This document shows, piece by piece, positions 21,771 through 35,551 of a DNA stretch of 64,000 nucleotides (position 1 is its first letter; each line of letters opens with the position of its first letter). Below the pieces are notes generated by a model. That model saw nothing but the letters and a program-made list of their open reading frames with translations. It was not told where the DNA came from and searched no databases. Origin of the DNA: Lyophyllum atratum (lineage: Eukaryota > Basidiomycota > Agaricomycetes > Agaricales > Lyophyllaceae). The stretch spans positions 2,046,001-2,110,000 of the forward strand of contig JACGCN010000006.1 of assembly GCA_014905825.1 (NCBI GenBank), read 5' to 3'. A program made the position numbers and the translations under genes.

Positions 21771-24232
21771 ATGCACTGTTCAACCTCGGATAAGAAAAGC
21801 TACGCCGACAAAGCTGTTCAGACCCAAGATGAAAGGGCATCGACTCCTGGTCGGAATTCGTCGAAACATATGCATTCTCACAACACGCTAAGACTCAAAT
21901 CAAGAGATACTGTTGAACACTTGACTTCTTCCTCGGACGAGAAGACGATCGCATCACATGCCGCATATATATACTCCTCACCCTCAGATTCTCAGTTGGG
22001 TTCAAGTCGACCGCCCTTGGCATCTCCCAGTCGTCGCACATATAAACACCCCCAACTACCATACAGTCGACCAACTCAAGGCAACAATCCAGACAAACGC
22101 ATCGCATCATTCCCTGAGACGGTAGCGGTGAAGGCTTTTGGTGTCACATTGACAGTCCCTAGCACCATCGATGGACCTTCACTGCGCGTGGTGTCTCTGC
22201 CAACGTTTGAGACGGGCACGCTTTCCGGATCACCCACGATGACCGAGGATAATTCATCTTTAGAATATCTTGAAATATCCACCGACAGGTCTTCCCGGCG
22301 TTCTTCCGGAACTGGGTCTGTTCACTTGATGCATAACTTTCCGCCCTCCGATATGCCGGACACCCCGTCCCCGCCTTCGTCTCCAGAATCGCTCTTGATT
22401 TCCGGCAAAGGTCCTGGTTTGCCAAGGTCCTTCCTCTACGAGACTGGCCTGTCCGCTGACAGCGCGTTCATTGCTGCAAGCGAGGACGAAGCAGGTGAGA
22501 ATGTCTGAGCCAGTAGCATATCGAATCTCCATTCTTGATAATTGAATTATATCTCTCGCTCTAGGATGGATCACTTGGGCGAGCTCTCCTCCGCGACCGA
22601 TACCTGCGCTCCATGGTCCACTTTCCTTGCCTTATGCTCGATGCCCATCGTAAGTGCTGCGTTCAATGTTACACCACCTTAATATTTAGCATGTGTAGAG
22701 GTGCGGAAGGCACCATTATCGAGGATGCGGACCTTCCCCGAATGATATGGGGCCTTGATCTACCTGCCGAAACTAAAAGGGAAACCACACGCGCAGAAAA
22801 TGGCATCCACACGACAGCCCAGGGTACTGCTTCACGGCGAGTCCCTGTTTCCCTGTCAGATCGTCTATATTCGCCTGAGAGCGCCGAGCCTCGATTCGAG
22901 AAAAATGGGACGCTACGCCATGAAAGCCTTGCCGTAAGGTGTATAGATAGTAGAACGGACAACTCCCACAGAAATTACTCAAGGAACCAATGTGTCTGGA
23001 ACGATACACCCATCCAAATTCACAGGCCATTCGACGGGGGCGAATACCCTACACGAGTTGGCGATGTTGGTTCTGACTGGCGAGATGGTCACACTTCATT
23101 CCTTTCAGAAGACCATAAGCGATCAGACCTGAAGTCCTCGGCTCCAACTTTTATACCAAGTATTCTGACAAGCCAACCCGTGTCGGGAACGTATCCGCGT
23201 ATATTCATCGAACCTCGTCCAGGTTCTCAAATTACTGCCGGGCGTCGACTTTCCGCGATAGAGATCGCCCAAAGATATAGAATCGAACAAGAACAAAGTG
23301 CCCTCCCAACTCCGCCGAATTCTTCTTCGCCTTTATGGTCTCCAAAGTTCACCCGTTACACTCCTTCGTTGCTTCCACTCCAGGAGCCTGGTCTTTATCC
23401 TATCCCGCAAGCTGTCACAGAACCCCTATATACATCTGGAGCCCTCTCAGGAAGAGATTTCTCAGAAGAACTTCGCCAAATCAAGGGCGCCAAGCGAAAG
23501 CTCAATAAAATCATTGGACTGCCAGGTGTTACCCGCGAAAATTTCAGCTGGAATGTGTCAGGCCCCTTGTCTCCCATCCCGACCTCTCAAGGTTCATTCC
23601 ATCGTTCTTCTCCTGCAATCGATATATCCGGGACTCTCAAGGAACAATCAGCTTCTGTCTCTCACTCAGTCAACCCTAGAATTCAAGATACCGTCTCGCC
23701 AACCCTTTCCACATCTCGAGTGAACGTGCCCGCTCCTCAACGGCGAAACCTACTGGGCCAGAAACCGCAGTCGATCCCATTGGCATGTCTTATGCAGCGA
23801 CGCCTGTCTTCTGTCGCCGAGGAAGAGGCAAATTGCTCCACGAACCAAGAGAGCCATCCATCGAATAGTCACGGCAGACGTTCACATTCACACCTCGCGC
23901 ATGATGAGCAAGTCCACAGTGCCGGTCCTCCAGGCTCGACGTTCAGCAAAAATATGCAATTGGATTCAAAACCTGCACACGCAGCGCCCGATAACTGGAA
24001 GAGGTCGAAATCAGATGGTAAGATAATGGTCCAAGGTGGAAATGCGCGCGACGAGAGTCTCCACGAAGCAACGTTGACAGTGAAAGATGGCAGGGAAAAG
24101 GAGAATATATCAAGTTCTTCCGAGCAAACGAATATCAAGAAAACGATACCAAGGAAGAAGTGGAGATCACGGAAGAAGGCTAGTGGCAATTTCAGTTCCC
24201 ATTCCCAGATCAACAACAACAGCCAAGGATGA
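21771..24232 (+). CDS. Uncharacterised large disordered protein
   Basis: Three exons (21771-22494, 22565-22649, 22699-24232) join in phase to give 780 residues from ATG 21771 (MHCSTSDKKSYADKAVQTQ). The sequence is rich in Ser, Pro, Thr and Arg and looks largely disordered. More ordered islands are VAVKAFGVTLTVPSTI near residue 130 and EGTIIEDADLPRMIWGLD at the start of exon 3. The tail is basic (KKTIPRKKWRSRKKASG) and could be a nuclear localisation signal. I do not recognise the family. Clean splice sites, phase continuity and length support a real gene, perhaps a basidiomycete-specific regulator. Confidence 0.75.
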
Positions 24233-24487
24233 GTGATTCGTAAACGCAGCTGTGGATGTCGAAGTTTTTGTTCCGCTGTGTTCAATGTGTTCTCGAACCA
24301 GTTTTCTGCCTCTCATGGCTCGCTACGTTTCAAGTGCATGTTATTTTTACACTCTACACGGCAAACAATCTAGGCTTTCACAAAGAGATCCGTGAACTTG
24401 TGAACAGGAAGTTTAGACAGAGCGGATGCATCCGACACAGTTTCCAAGATCCTGGATACCAAATATTGTAAGTTGGTGCATCAATAC

Positions 24488-26370
24488 TCATAGGAAATGA
24501 GCGTACTTTTGTTGGTGAGCCTCATCGAAGTGATGAGAGATGTGCCTGGAAAAGGAGTATCAGTACGGCTCAGGTAGTGTCTCGAACTGAGCACCGACCT
24601 CTTGAACTTGTTGATCAACAAGGGAGTGCCCTCAGCCCTCCTTCGCTTGTGTCCAACAGGGTATTCGACCTCGACCTCATCAAGCACGGTGCCGTCATTC
24701 AATTCGACCAGGAGAGCGTTTCCGATGGACCTCTTAGTGGGCTCGTGGTAGTCGACGCTGAAACGTTCATCCTCAACGCAGAAGATCTTGGCGCGAAGCG
24801 CATCAATGCGTGGATCAGCAGACGCGGCATCGGTGCTGAGAATGATCAGTTAAGGGAGCATTATTAATTCCGCGGAGCACTCACTAGCTCTCGGAGGTGA
24901 GTTCTCCGAAAATAAGGGGATACGCGACCATATAGTTGATCGCGTGACTAAGGAGAAAGCGTCAACAGAAAATCGGAGATTCTCGGCAAGGAAAAGACCC
25001 ACTCCCGATCGGCGAAATTGTCGAGAGGGCCCTGCTTATCGATAATCCTCTTAGCAGCTTCCTGGGTACGGATCCTCACGCTTTTGATATCGTCAGAGGT
25101 CTTCCCGAGCTCCTTTAACTTGGCGTGGATGGTATGAGCAGCTTCGACGGCGGTTTGGGCGTGGAACTCGGCGGGGTATGATATTTTGAAGAGGACATTT
25201 TCCATGATGTATGAGCCATAGGGTATCTGGAATTCGAACGGTTTTCCCTGGAAGATCGGAAGTTTAGAATTGCTAGACAGGAAAGAATATTGCAAAAATG
25301 AGTTACTCCGAACAGCACGTCGTAGAAGCCCCAGGTCTTCGCCGTAAGGACGGATGGCAGACCCTTTTCACCTTTCTTGACCAATAACGCGAGATTGACG
25401 GCCCTGGAATTAGCATCTCCAGCGGCCCAAGATTTACGAGGACCGGTGTTGGGGGCGTGTCGGTATGTGCGCAAAGATTGCCCATCAACCCACGCCTGGG
25501 AGACGGCGTCCACAGTTTGGTCGCGGTTAAGACCGAGAAGTTTGGAGACTACAGCAGTAGAGGCAACCTTCACGAGAACGACGTGATCGAGGCCGACCCT
25601 GTTGAAGGAGTTGAGAAGGGCAAGAGACCCCTGAATCTCGTGGGCCTTGATCATTGACTCTAGGATCTCGCGAACGGTGAGGGGCTGTCCTTGGCGAGAG
25701 AGATGGTCGGCAACCGCGAGGATAGCGCCGAGGTTGTCAGATGGATGCCCCCCTGTAGCGAGAGTCAGTGAAATGACAATACGACTGAAAAGAACGACAT
25801 ACATTCTGCAGCCAAGAAGCAGTCATTGAAATCCAGCCAGCGGATAGTAGCTCCAATGTTGAAAGCTCCGCGAATGGGATCAAGCTGGTAGTTCGTTCCA
25901 GGAACACGGGTACCTGAGCGGATTTCAGAAGGAGAGATTTATGAGTGTGGATGCTGCTCACCATTGGGAACAATTGTTCCCTCCACCACAGGCCCAAGAA
26001 GCTTAGTGCAGTCCGGGAACCTTAGTGCCTCAAGGCCACAGCCGATGGTGTCAATTAAGCACAACCGGGCTGTCTCGAAAGCAAGTTCGGAGTCGACGGT
26101 ATAGTTGTGGACATAGTCGGCGATGTCCTGGAGAACCTTGTCGGGTTCAGGACGCAAGGTAGACTCCCCCGTGTGGGCAGACATTTCTCTACGTTGGGCA
26201 GGGAAAGCCGCAGCAGTAAGTGCTATCGATGAACGGGTGGAGTTGGCCGGAAGTATCCTAGAAGGCTTGGAAGCAGATGATGGAACGATAAGAGTTCGGA
26301 GAGCTCCGTTGGGTGTTTGACGAAAAACACGGCCTGTAGGGAGACCAATACGAGCAGCTTTCTTCAACAT
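24488..26370 (-). CDS. 2-Methylcitrate dehydratase, mitochondrial (MmgE/PrpD family)
   Basis: The enzyme dehydrates 2-methylcitrate to 2-methyl-cis-aconitate in the methylcitrate cycle, which disposes of propionyl-CoA. Seven exons (25962-26370, 25803-25913, 25307-25752, 25003-25247, 24885-24947, 24599-24835, 24488-24545) give 522 residues. The first about 60 residues are basic and Ser/Ala-rich, a typical mitochondrial presequence. PrpD hallmarks include [43 protein letters not shown] and [16 protein letters not shown]. The last 58-nt exon ends in [15 protein letters not shown]. It is divergent from a Zn2Cys6 regulator with only 164 bp between the start codons, so co-regulation is possible. 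Confidence 0.93.
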
Positions 26371-26534
26371 GCCGCTAAACAAGTCTGCAGGAAAGGATCC
26401 GACAAATATAAGGGAAAGCAGGAAAAACTAGGAGCCACGGAACTTAAGCAACTTCAACTTAGCGAATCCAAGTTCCACCCGACAGCACGTGACCTGCATT
26501 GCACTAACTACCTCCAAGTTGAAGTTCAACCACC

Positions 26535-29500
26535 ATGAGCGATACCACTGCCAGTCGCGCTGGCGCGTCAAAGAAGCGAAGGCTGCCCGGTGCCTGTGAT
26601 ATTTGTCGCAAGCGTAAAAGTGAGGTGGACTTGTATATCTGAACAATATTTGCGCGTTAACTCCCTTTCGGTAGTCAAATGTGGGTCTGACCAAGCGGTA
26701 ATGTTCAACCATGCTTATGTCCGGCTATGATACGTACCAGGCGACAGCGGTGAGATGCCGGGAAATAAGTGCTCCCATTGCATCACCTTCACTTTCGAAT
26801 GTACGCGTACACCCCGTAAAAATGTGCGTGGTTTTGGTCGAGTACACGGTGCTTCAAGTCTTCAACAATAATTAGGAATTAGCCTCTCAGAAAGAGTGGG
26901 TCATTAGTCGTCCTCTGATCTCAGGCGTGTCTTATTGGTACAAAGGTATATCAAATACCTGGAAGACCGCGTCGCAGATCTGGAGGCGCTCCTACGCGAT
27001 GTAAGCTCTTATGAACGCAAGAAGCCAAGCCCTGATACATTCTACTCAATCCTGTAGACTCAAACCTCGGAGGTTTCGGATAGCCACCGTGATTCAATCC
27101 CCAGAAGCAAGGTTTCTTACCCAGAGTTGGCATTTTCTACACCCAGACCGCCACAGCACAGTGGCTCCACCGCCAATGATTTTGTTCATTCCAGTTATGT
27201 CGGTGATACTGACGACGATGACGACGACGACGATCTTGGACACATAGCACTTGCGAAACATTTCAGTCACCTGGATCTCAAAGCCGTTGAAGGCAGGTTC
27301 TTTGGGCAATCCAGGTAAGATATCGTCCCATATGTGAAGTCACGGTATAAACTCAAACGGCTGATATAGCGCATATATGCTCACCAAGCATGCTATGATG
27401 GCGAAAGAACAAATTCTCGGCCCCGCGGAACGAAGTACTGGTGAAGAGTTCCGACGCCCCACCTACTGGGATCTCCGACCGGCAAGAGGAATCACTCCAT
27501 ACGTCTGAATATCTAATAACTGCATTTTTACAGTGGGAACATGCCTTAATGAGGAGCGACCTCCCCAACTATATATTTCCGCAGGCTGATCTCTTGAAAA
27601 CTCTTGTGGCGGCTTATTTTGACAATGTCAACACTCATATGCCACTCCTTCATCGGCAGACTTTTGAGAAATCTATGGCGGAGGATCTGCACTATCTAAA
27701 TCCCAGTTTCGGAGCTACGGTCCTCCTTGTATGTGCTGTTGGTTCTCGCCACGTCAATGATTCTAGAGTATTTGCTCCTGGAGACAATTCCCAACTTTCT
27801 GCTGGCTGGTCATATTTCGTGCAGGTCCCGATTTTCCGGAATTACACTCTTCACAAAGCAAGCCTCTATGATCTACAGTATTATTGTGTATGTCGCTCGT
27901 CCGTGCCTCATGTTCCTGGTTTTGTTAAAGTTCTTCTTGTCAGCTTGGGGCCTTTTACCTCCATGGAACATCGGTTCCAAATGCAAGCTGGACATTTCTA
28001 GGACTTGGCATACATTTTGCACAAGAGCAAGGGACACATCGAAGGAAAGCTGAAGGCCAAAAGCTCACTGTCGAAGACGAGTTGTGGAAGCGAGCTTTTT
28101 GGTTAATTCTTTCTTTATGTTCTGTATACGTCGCCCAGATCTTGAATATAAATTCACAGGTTTTTGATATGTTGGGATAGGTTCTCGAGTGCCTTCCTCG
28201 GACGCCCTCTATCGATTCAAGACGAAGAGTATAATTCTTCTCCTTGATCTAAAAAATATGCCACTCATCTTTTATACTCCTAGGTTTGATATCGACTCAT
28301 TAGTCGAGTGTGATGATGAATATTGGGAATATGGAGTTAATTCAGAGCTCACTTTCAAACAACCAGTGAACAAACCGTCCTACGTGACTGCATTTAATTG
28401 CTGCCTCAGCCTATGCGAAATACTCTCGTTTTCTATGAGAACACTCTATTCAACAAAGAAAGCAAAGCTCTGGTCTGGCCACGTCGGAAACGATTGGCGC
28501 CATCGCCTCGTGGCGCAGATGGATTCAGCCTTGAACAAGTGGAGTGACTCGGTACCTGATCATGGTACATCATGCGCTTAGTATTTTTCTTCGCCGTCTG
28601 CTGACCTTCTTGCAGTGAAATGGGATCCGCATCGTGAAAATGCGTTGTTCTCTGATCAGTCTACTGCATTATATCTCGTTTTCTACTATGTTCAAATGCA
28701 GATCCATAGGCCGTTTATACAAAAGGACAGTCCCACGTCCTATGCCTCCCTCGCCATTTGTACAAACGCAGCACGCGCTTGTGGCCATGTTCTTGATATC
28801 CAATTCAAGAGAAGGATCCTTTCTCTTCCACACGTTATCGTTAAGTCTCTAGCTGCGTTAGAACGCCGGATGTCACCAAGTACTGATGTCACGTTTTAGA
28901 TCTCTGCCTTCACAGCTGGCGTCATTCTTTTGCTTAGTACCTGGAGTGGACGCAACTTGAAGGAAGTCGATCCTCATGATGACATCGCGGTTCTTCAAAG
29001 TTGTCTGCGTACTCTCAAAGCTCTTGAACCTACTTGGCATGTTGCTGGTCGTCTATGGTGCGCGCAGTGCCTGCTGAATGCCCTCAGACTGCTTGACCAT
29101 AGCTTCAATATGCAGGGACATGTTGAATGAGCTTGCCAACGTGCGCATACCACAACCGCCTAAACCACTGGCGGCGTCCAAGAAGCGCCAAAGAGATTCG
29201 GTGCAACCCGTGCCTGAGCCTCACGCTGGCATTCTTTCCGCACAAATGGATACGACATCGTCGGCTAAGTCAAATCGAGCGCTAGGACCTTCTGACAATA
29301 TTCAACTATCGCGAACCTCAGATCTTGGCCTTCGTCCCCTATCATCTAACGCGGAACAAATCCACGATAGCTACCCTGTTGCGAGGGTAGATGGACATGA
29401 TGAGCCTAGTCTCCCGTACGGAGCATCCTTCACAGCGGACCATTCAGATATCACGCACTCCATGGGTATGGTTATGGGACGCAATGTTGAAGGACCAAGC

Positions 29501-29700
29501 TCCACCGAGAAACCTGACGTTGTCGCTCCGTATCAGTCGATTGACCGAGTTGCACTCTCGATGTGGACGAACGCACCGACAGGTTTCGAGTAAGTTACAC
29601 CCTCCTCAACCTCACTTTGCGGCAGCTAAACAGGTAGCACTCCAGTGTAGCAGAATGGGATATGTTCATCGCAAACATGGGAGGAATGAATAGAAATTGA
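26535..29700 (+). CDS. Zn2Cys6 transcription factor with fungal-specific middle domain (paralogue B)
   Basis: This is a DNA-binding regulator related to the one at 17021-20018. Fifteen exons give 796 residues: 26535-26619, 26675-26680, 26741-26823, 26876-26895, 26946-27000, 27058-27314, 27370-27481, 27534-27887, 27944-28101, 28160-28228, 28284-28564, 28616-28839, 28900-29057, 29116-29589 and 29646-29700. The zinc cluster CDICRKRK-IKC-DSGEMPGNKCSHC...EC needs the 6-nt exon 26675-26680, and a 20-nt exon leads into the coiled dimerisation helix YIKYLEDRVADLEALL. The middle domain shows MPLLHRQTFEKSM, GATVLLVCAVGSR, FLGRPLSIQDE and ECDDEYWE. The intron at 27482-27533 is GC-AG where paralogue A has GT-AG. 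A polyacidic stretch (DDDDDDD) lies near residue 135. Confidence 0.92.
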
Positions 29701-29910
29701 GTTCACCCTACTTGATATTCCATTGCAGATAAACCTCAGATCGTAGGTACAAACTCGTCAACGCTGTGTTACATACAAATACGCAATTTGGCAGTAACAA
29801 GGAGCCAAATTAGCCCCTTCCAGGATCGTCATTGTTGTGTGAGCGTCTGGACTTGCCGCGCAACCGACTGTAACCTTCTTTTTTGTGTCTTCCCTGGCTG
29901 GCTCGACGTT

Positions 29911-30545
29911 CTAGATAGCGCCCACGACCAAGGAGCTCGCGGTCGATCGTCCGTCGCGTTGGTGATGTCTAATTTTGTCATCGAAAGGTTCGTCGTTGAG
30001 ATGTCGTCGGTGCCTTTCGTTGACGTTGATCAGTTTCTGGTAGTGGCCGGCTGCTCTATCAGCGCCGTGTTTTCTACGTCCATCGGACTCTCCCAAAGCT
30101 TCGTCGCGATTATGTCTTTTACGCTCAAAGTTTCCGCGGAGAGTTTTGAAATCGCCTTGTTCTTTCGGGTTGCGCTTGTTGAAGAAATTGAGGTTGGACC
30201 CAAGGAGAGAGCGACCTATTCCGTCATCGCTGTCACAACAGCTCCCTAGCAGCCTGTCGAAGAACAGGAACTCTGAGTGTTCGTCCGGTCTGCATCCGCT
30301 GTTGTGGTTCCTTAGTAGTTGGAGCGTGACGCAAGGATTGTCGAAGGGGAAACCGAGTATATGGCATGCGCCATCACGAGGACTAAGATGCGACTGGATA
30401 GAGTATCTGATCATTAGCGAGTGTTACGATCGGCTGTAAAAAGGGAGCGTACGGGGTCGGGGCTAACATCGACGAGGGGCGCAGCGTGTGTAGCAAATGC
30501 ATGGAGAAGGAGGATGACAGGCAGGACGGCGGCAGAAGAGGGCAT
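29911..30545 (-). CDS. Small secreted protein sharing a Cys-spaced N-domain with the 13.7-kb gene
   Basis: Exon 1 (30453-30545) encodes a signal peptide (MPSSAAVLPVILLLHAFATHA). A 59-nt intron with phase 0 and acceptor ctatccag joins it to exon 2 (29911-30393), giving 191 residues. After the signal comes GACHILGFPF, then cysteines spaced like those of the larger repeat protein (23 residues between the first aligned pair). The tail is rich in Arg, His, Asp and Glu (for example NERHRRHLNDEPFDDK) and probably disordered. Both genes also have the intron directly after the signal-peptide exon in phase 0. I know no family with this pattern. A secreted or wall-associated role is inferred from the signal peptide only. 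Confidence 0.72.
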
Positions 30546-30805
30546 GGGGGATAGTAAAACGAGTGTATAGATAGAATAGAATGTGAGGAGCTAGGCTGGG
30601 GTGGATGGTCACAGGTGGCGAACACGTTGCAGCAAACTCCCCGCTTTATACTTTCCATGACGCGGCTGACAAGCAACAAATCGAACCCGATCCCCTGCCA
30701 AATGTCTTGGCTGAGTTGCCTTTCGCGGACTGCTGGTCAAATCTGAAATTCTTGAGCATGAACCTCACAATGGTATATTTAATATACAACAGGCTATACA
30801 TGATT

Positions 30806-33071
<2,266 letters not shown>

Positions 33072-33499
33072 TTGTGTACTGAGGAGAGGGATTAGTGGGA
33101 GGGAGTGATTTTGAATTGAAAACTTGAGGCATTTTGTATCTAGAGGAAGAGGTGAAGATGACGTGCGAGGCGATGGTTCAATATCACGCAATCCGCTCAA
33201 TTCTTACTTCCCATGGCACCGGTATCATCTGCTGCTTGATAAGGTAACATACAAAGCAACATATATGGAAAGTAGCGGTTAATACTGCCCACGTACTTAG
33301 TTGAAGCTCGAGTGGTGTGGAACTTGTGGCAATTATGTATTAACGAGTGCTGGCACTTGGGCTTCAAGTAGAAGAACGAGGATTATTAGTCAAATTAAAA
33401 TGTTACACATGCAGGTTTGGGGTATACAAAAGTCCGTTGTAGTTAAGAGATCACTATCACTATGATACTCTTCTATTGATGCTATCACAATGTCGATCC
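33072..33499. other. Intergenic region
   Basis: These 428 bp hold the upstream region of MET3 and the 3' end of the following minus-strand gene. No frame or RNA motif stands out. Confidence 0.5.
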
Positions 33500-35325
33500 T
33501 CATGAGCCCGTCGCAGAGCCAAGTTGAAGCATGATAGGACTGAGAGATGTCCTTATCTTCACTTGCCCTTGAGCGACACTACTCCCATATATTGGTGGTT
33601 TCCCCCATCCGACCCAGCCCGTTATTTGGTGGCTCGTCTGTTGCCCAGATTGATACGTACGTGCTCGCCCTTTGCCACGAGGATCCATTGACGAGGGAAG
33701 ATTCGGCTTCTGCACATAGACGTTCCCCAACTTGCTTTGGACCGAGTACGTGCCTTCGTAATCCTTGTCAAGAAAGACGTCCGTTTTCCCGTCCGTGTTC
33801 TGCACAGTAAGTTGTAAAGGCAGATGAAACGTCGCGTTTGCATGCATGGCCTGGAGCCTCAATGGGCCATTGAATGTTTTCACATCAGCGACGAACGCGC
33901 AAGGTGGGAAGGGTGAGAAGGTGGGAAGTGAACCAAGCAGTGTAATCCGTGCATCAATTGCACTAAGAGGGTATGAGCTAAACATAATATGCATGAGCCC
34001 CGAGATACGCACCCGTCACCAGTATCCAACGCAAGCGAAACTGGACTAACTGCGGTTCGGAGACGTTCCAAGGTTATGTTAGTGTCGATGTTGCTGAAGA
34101 ATGTGTGAGTATTGCTAGCAAGATAAATGATCGTACAGCATACCCTTTGATACTGTCCAAGGACAACGTCGTCGTCGCGTGGAAGGCACCGATGATGGAA
34201 GCATAAGAATTTTTCACAGAGATCTTGGAGGCGTTCACAGACTGGGAACGAAAAGTCAAGTGCGGTTCGAATATTGCTAAAACAGACCGAGACTGACCTC
34301 TGCAACGACGTCATAGCCTGCACCTTCAATAACAAGGTTCTTGACTATCAAACGACTCCTCAAATCTCCAAAATTTTGTGAAAACCAAGGCAGGTAGGTG
34401 ACAAAATTATTGAGAGGCTTCGAAGGTCCTTTCCTGGGTATCAGAACTCGTATATCGACCTTGATAAAATCCAAATTTCTTAATTGTCGGGAAACCTGCA
34501 GTAAGTCATCGTTAGAGAAATTATAGCCATCGAGTTGCTATGTAACGTACAAAGACGAAAAGTCCTTGATCATTCCCGAGTCAACAAAACAGGCAGTGGT
34601 TTCGTGAAGAAGATCCTCAGTTGACGCGGACACATCAACTTTAAAGATGAGTTTCGAGGCCGCGGTGTCAGGATTGATGTCGACTGTCAAATGCCCATCC
34701 AAGAAGCTGGAATTCGATGCCACAGTGGAAATGTTGGAACGGATGTAGATGGATCCAGAATAATTGAGAGCGTGCTCCACCCTACAGTGAGCTTTAAATT
34801 AGCGGTACCAGTACTAGTAGAGTAGGAACGTACCTGGCGGTGAACGGCGAAGGAAAATGCACTCCTACTTCGTCCCATTCACATTTTGCGGAGTCACCAA
34901 GTATCCATGTATCTGAGCTGGAAAAGCTCATTGACGCCCCGAGATTAGGGTCGTTGTCCCATTCAGGGGGTCCAATGTCCACCATATCATGCTGGTGTCT
35001 CTTCTGTGGCCAAGTTAGCCGAGTGTCCAGACAAACTTGGAAGATCAGGACATACCACCAAAACGATCGGAAGTCCAATAACAAGAGATAGCAAGAGATA
35101 GATAGCGAGAGCGTAGAGTATCGCTCGCCAGAGCCTCGGGTCAACGCCCTTAAATAATTTCTCCTTTGTTATAAGCTTTTGTCGAGCCTCCGATGTTTCG
35201 TAGTCGGGAAGAGGAGAGTCTGAACGAACTGCAGCTTTCTCCGGCAAACGCAGAGTCAGACCGTCAGAAAGAGGACCTTGCAGCTGCTTCGACCACTGCT
35301 GGTCTTGTTCATCCAAGATGATCAT
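33500..35325 (-). CDS. Single-pass membrane protein with large lumenal domain
   Basis: Seven exons (35056-35325, 34834-35003, 34547-34781, 34298-34495, 34144-34241, 34013-34093, 33500-33962) give 504 residues from ATG 35325. The N-terminus is a cytosolic tail containing SDSPLPDYETSEA, a string I associate with a family of basidiomycete membrane proteins. One strong membrane helix follows (AILYALAIYLLLSLVIGLPIVLVV), then an all-beta-looking extracellular or lumenal part with NxS/T sites. I do not know its function. One junction (34496-34546) can be spliced in phase in two ways, with donor GTTACA or with GTACGT and a later acceptor; the difference is a few residues. Upstream frame without ATG may be 5' UTR or an unseen exon. 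Confidence 0.8.
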
Positions 35326-35551
35326 AGTTGGATTAGCAGCGCTTGCCTCAGGGACCTCGTCGTCGGCATGAAAGCTGAGAGGGTTTCGAGACGTGGGAGA
35401 CGGTGAGACAAGATCTCAGCCGTCGATTACGTAATCTTTGATAGTGACCACTGACAGTGTGCAGGTTGAAATTGTTAGCATGCATACATAACCATCCACA
35501 TTATAAGTAATCTAGATACAGTATAATACATTGTATGACCTCTATTAACAC

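Noticed and set aside
29788..30249. 153-codon plus-strand frame
   Set aside because: It overlaps the better-supported minus-strand secreted gene and starts without a proper ATG context or domain.
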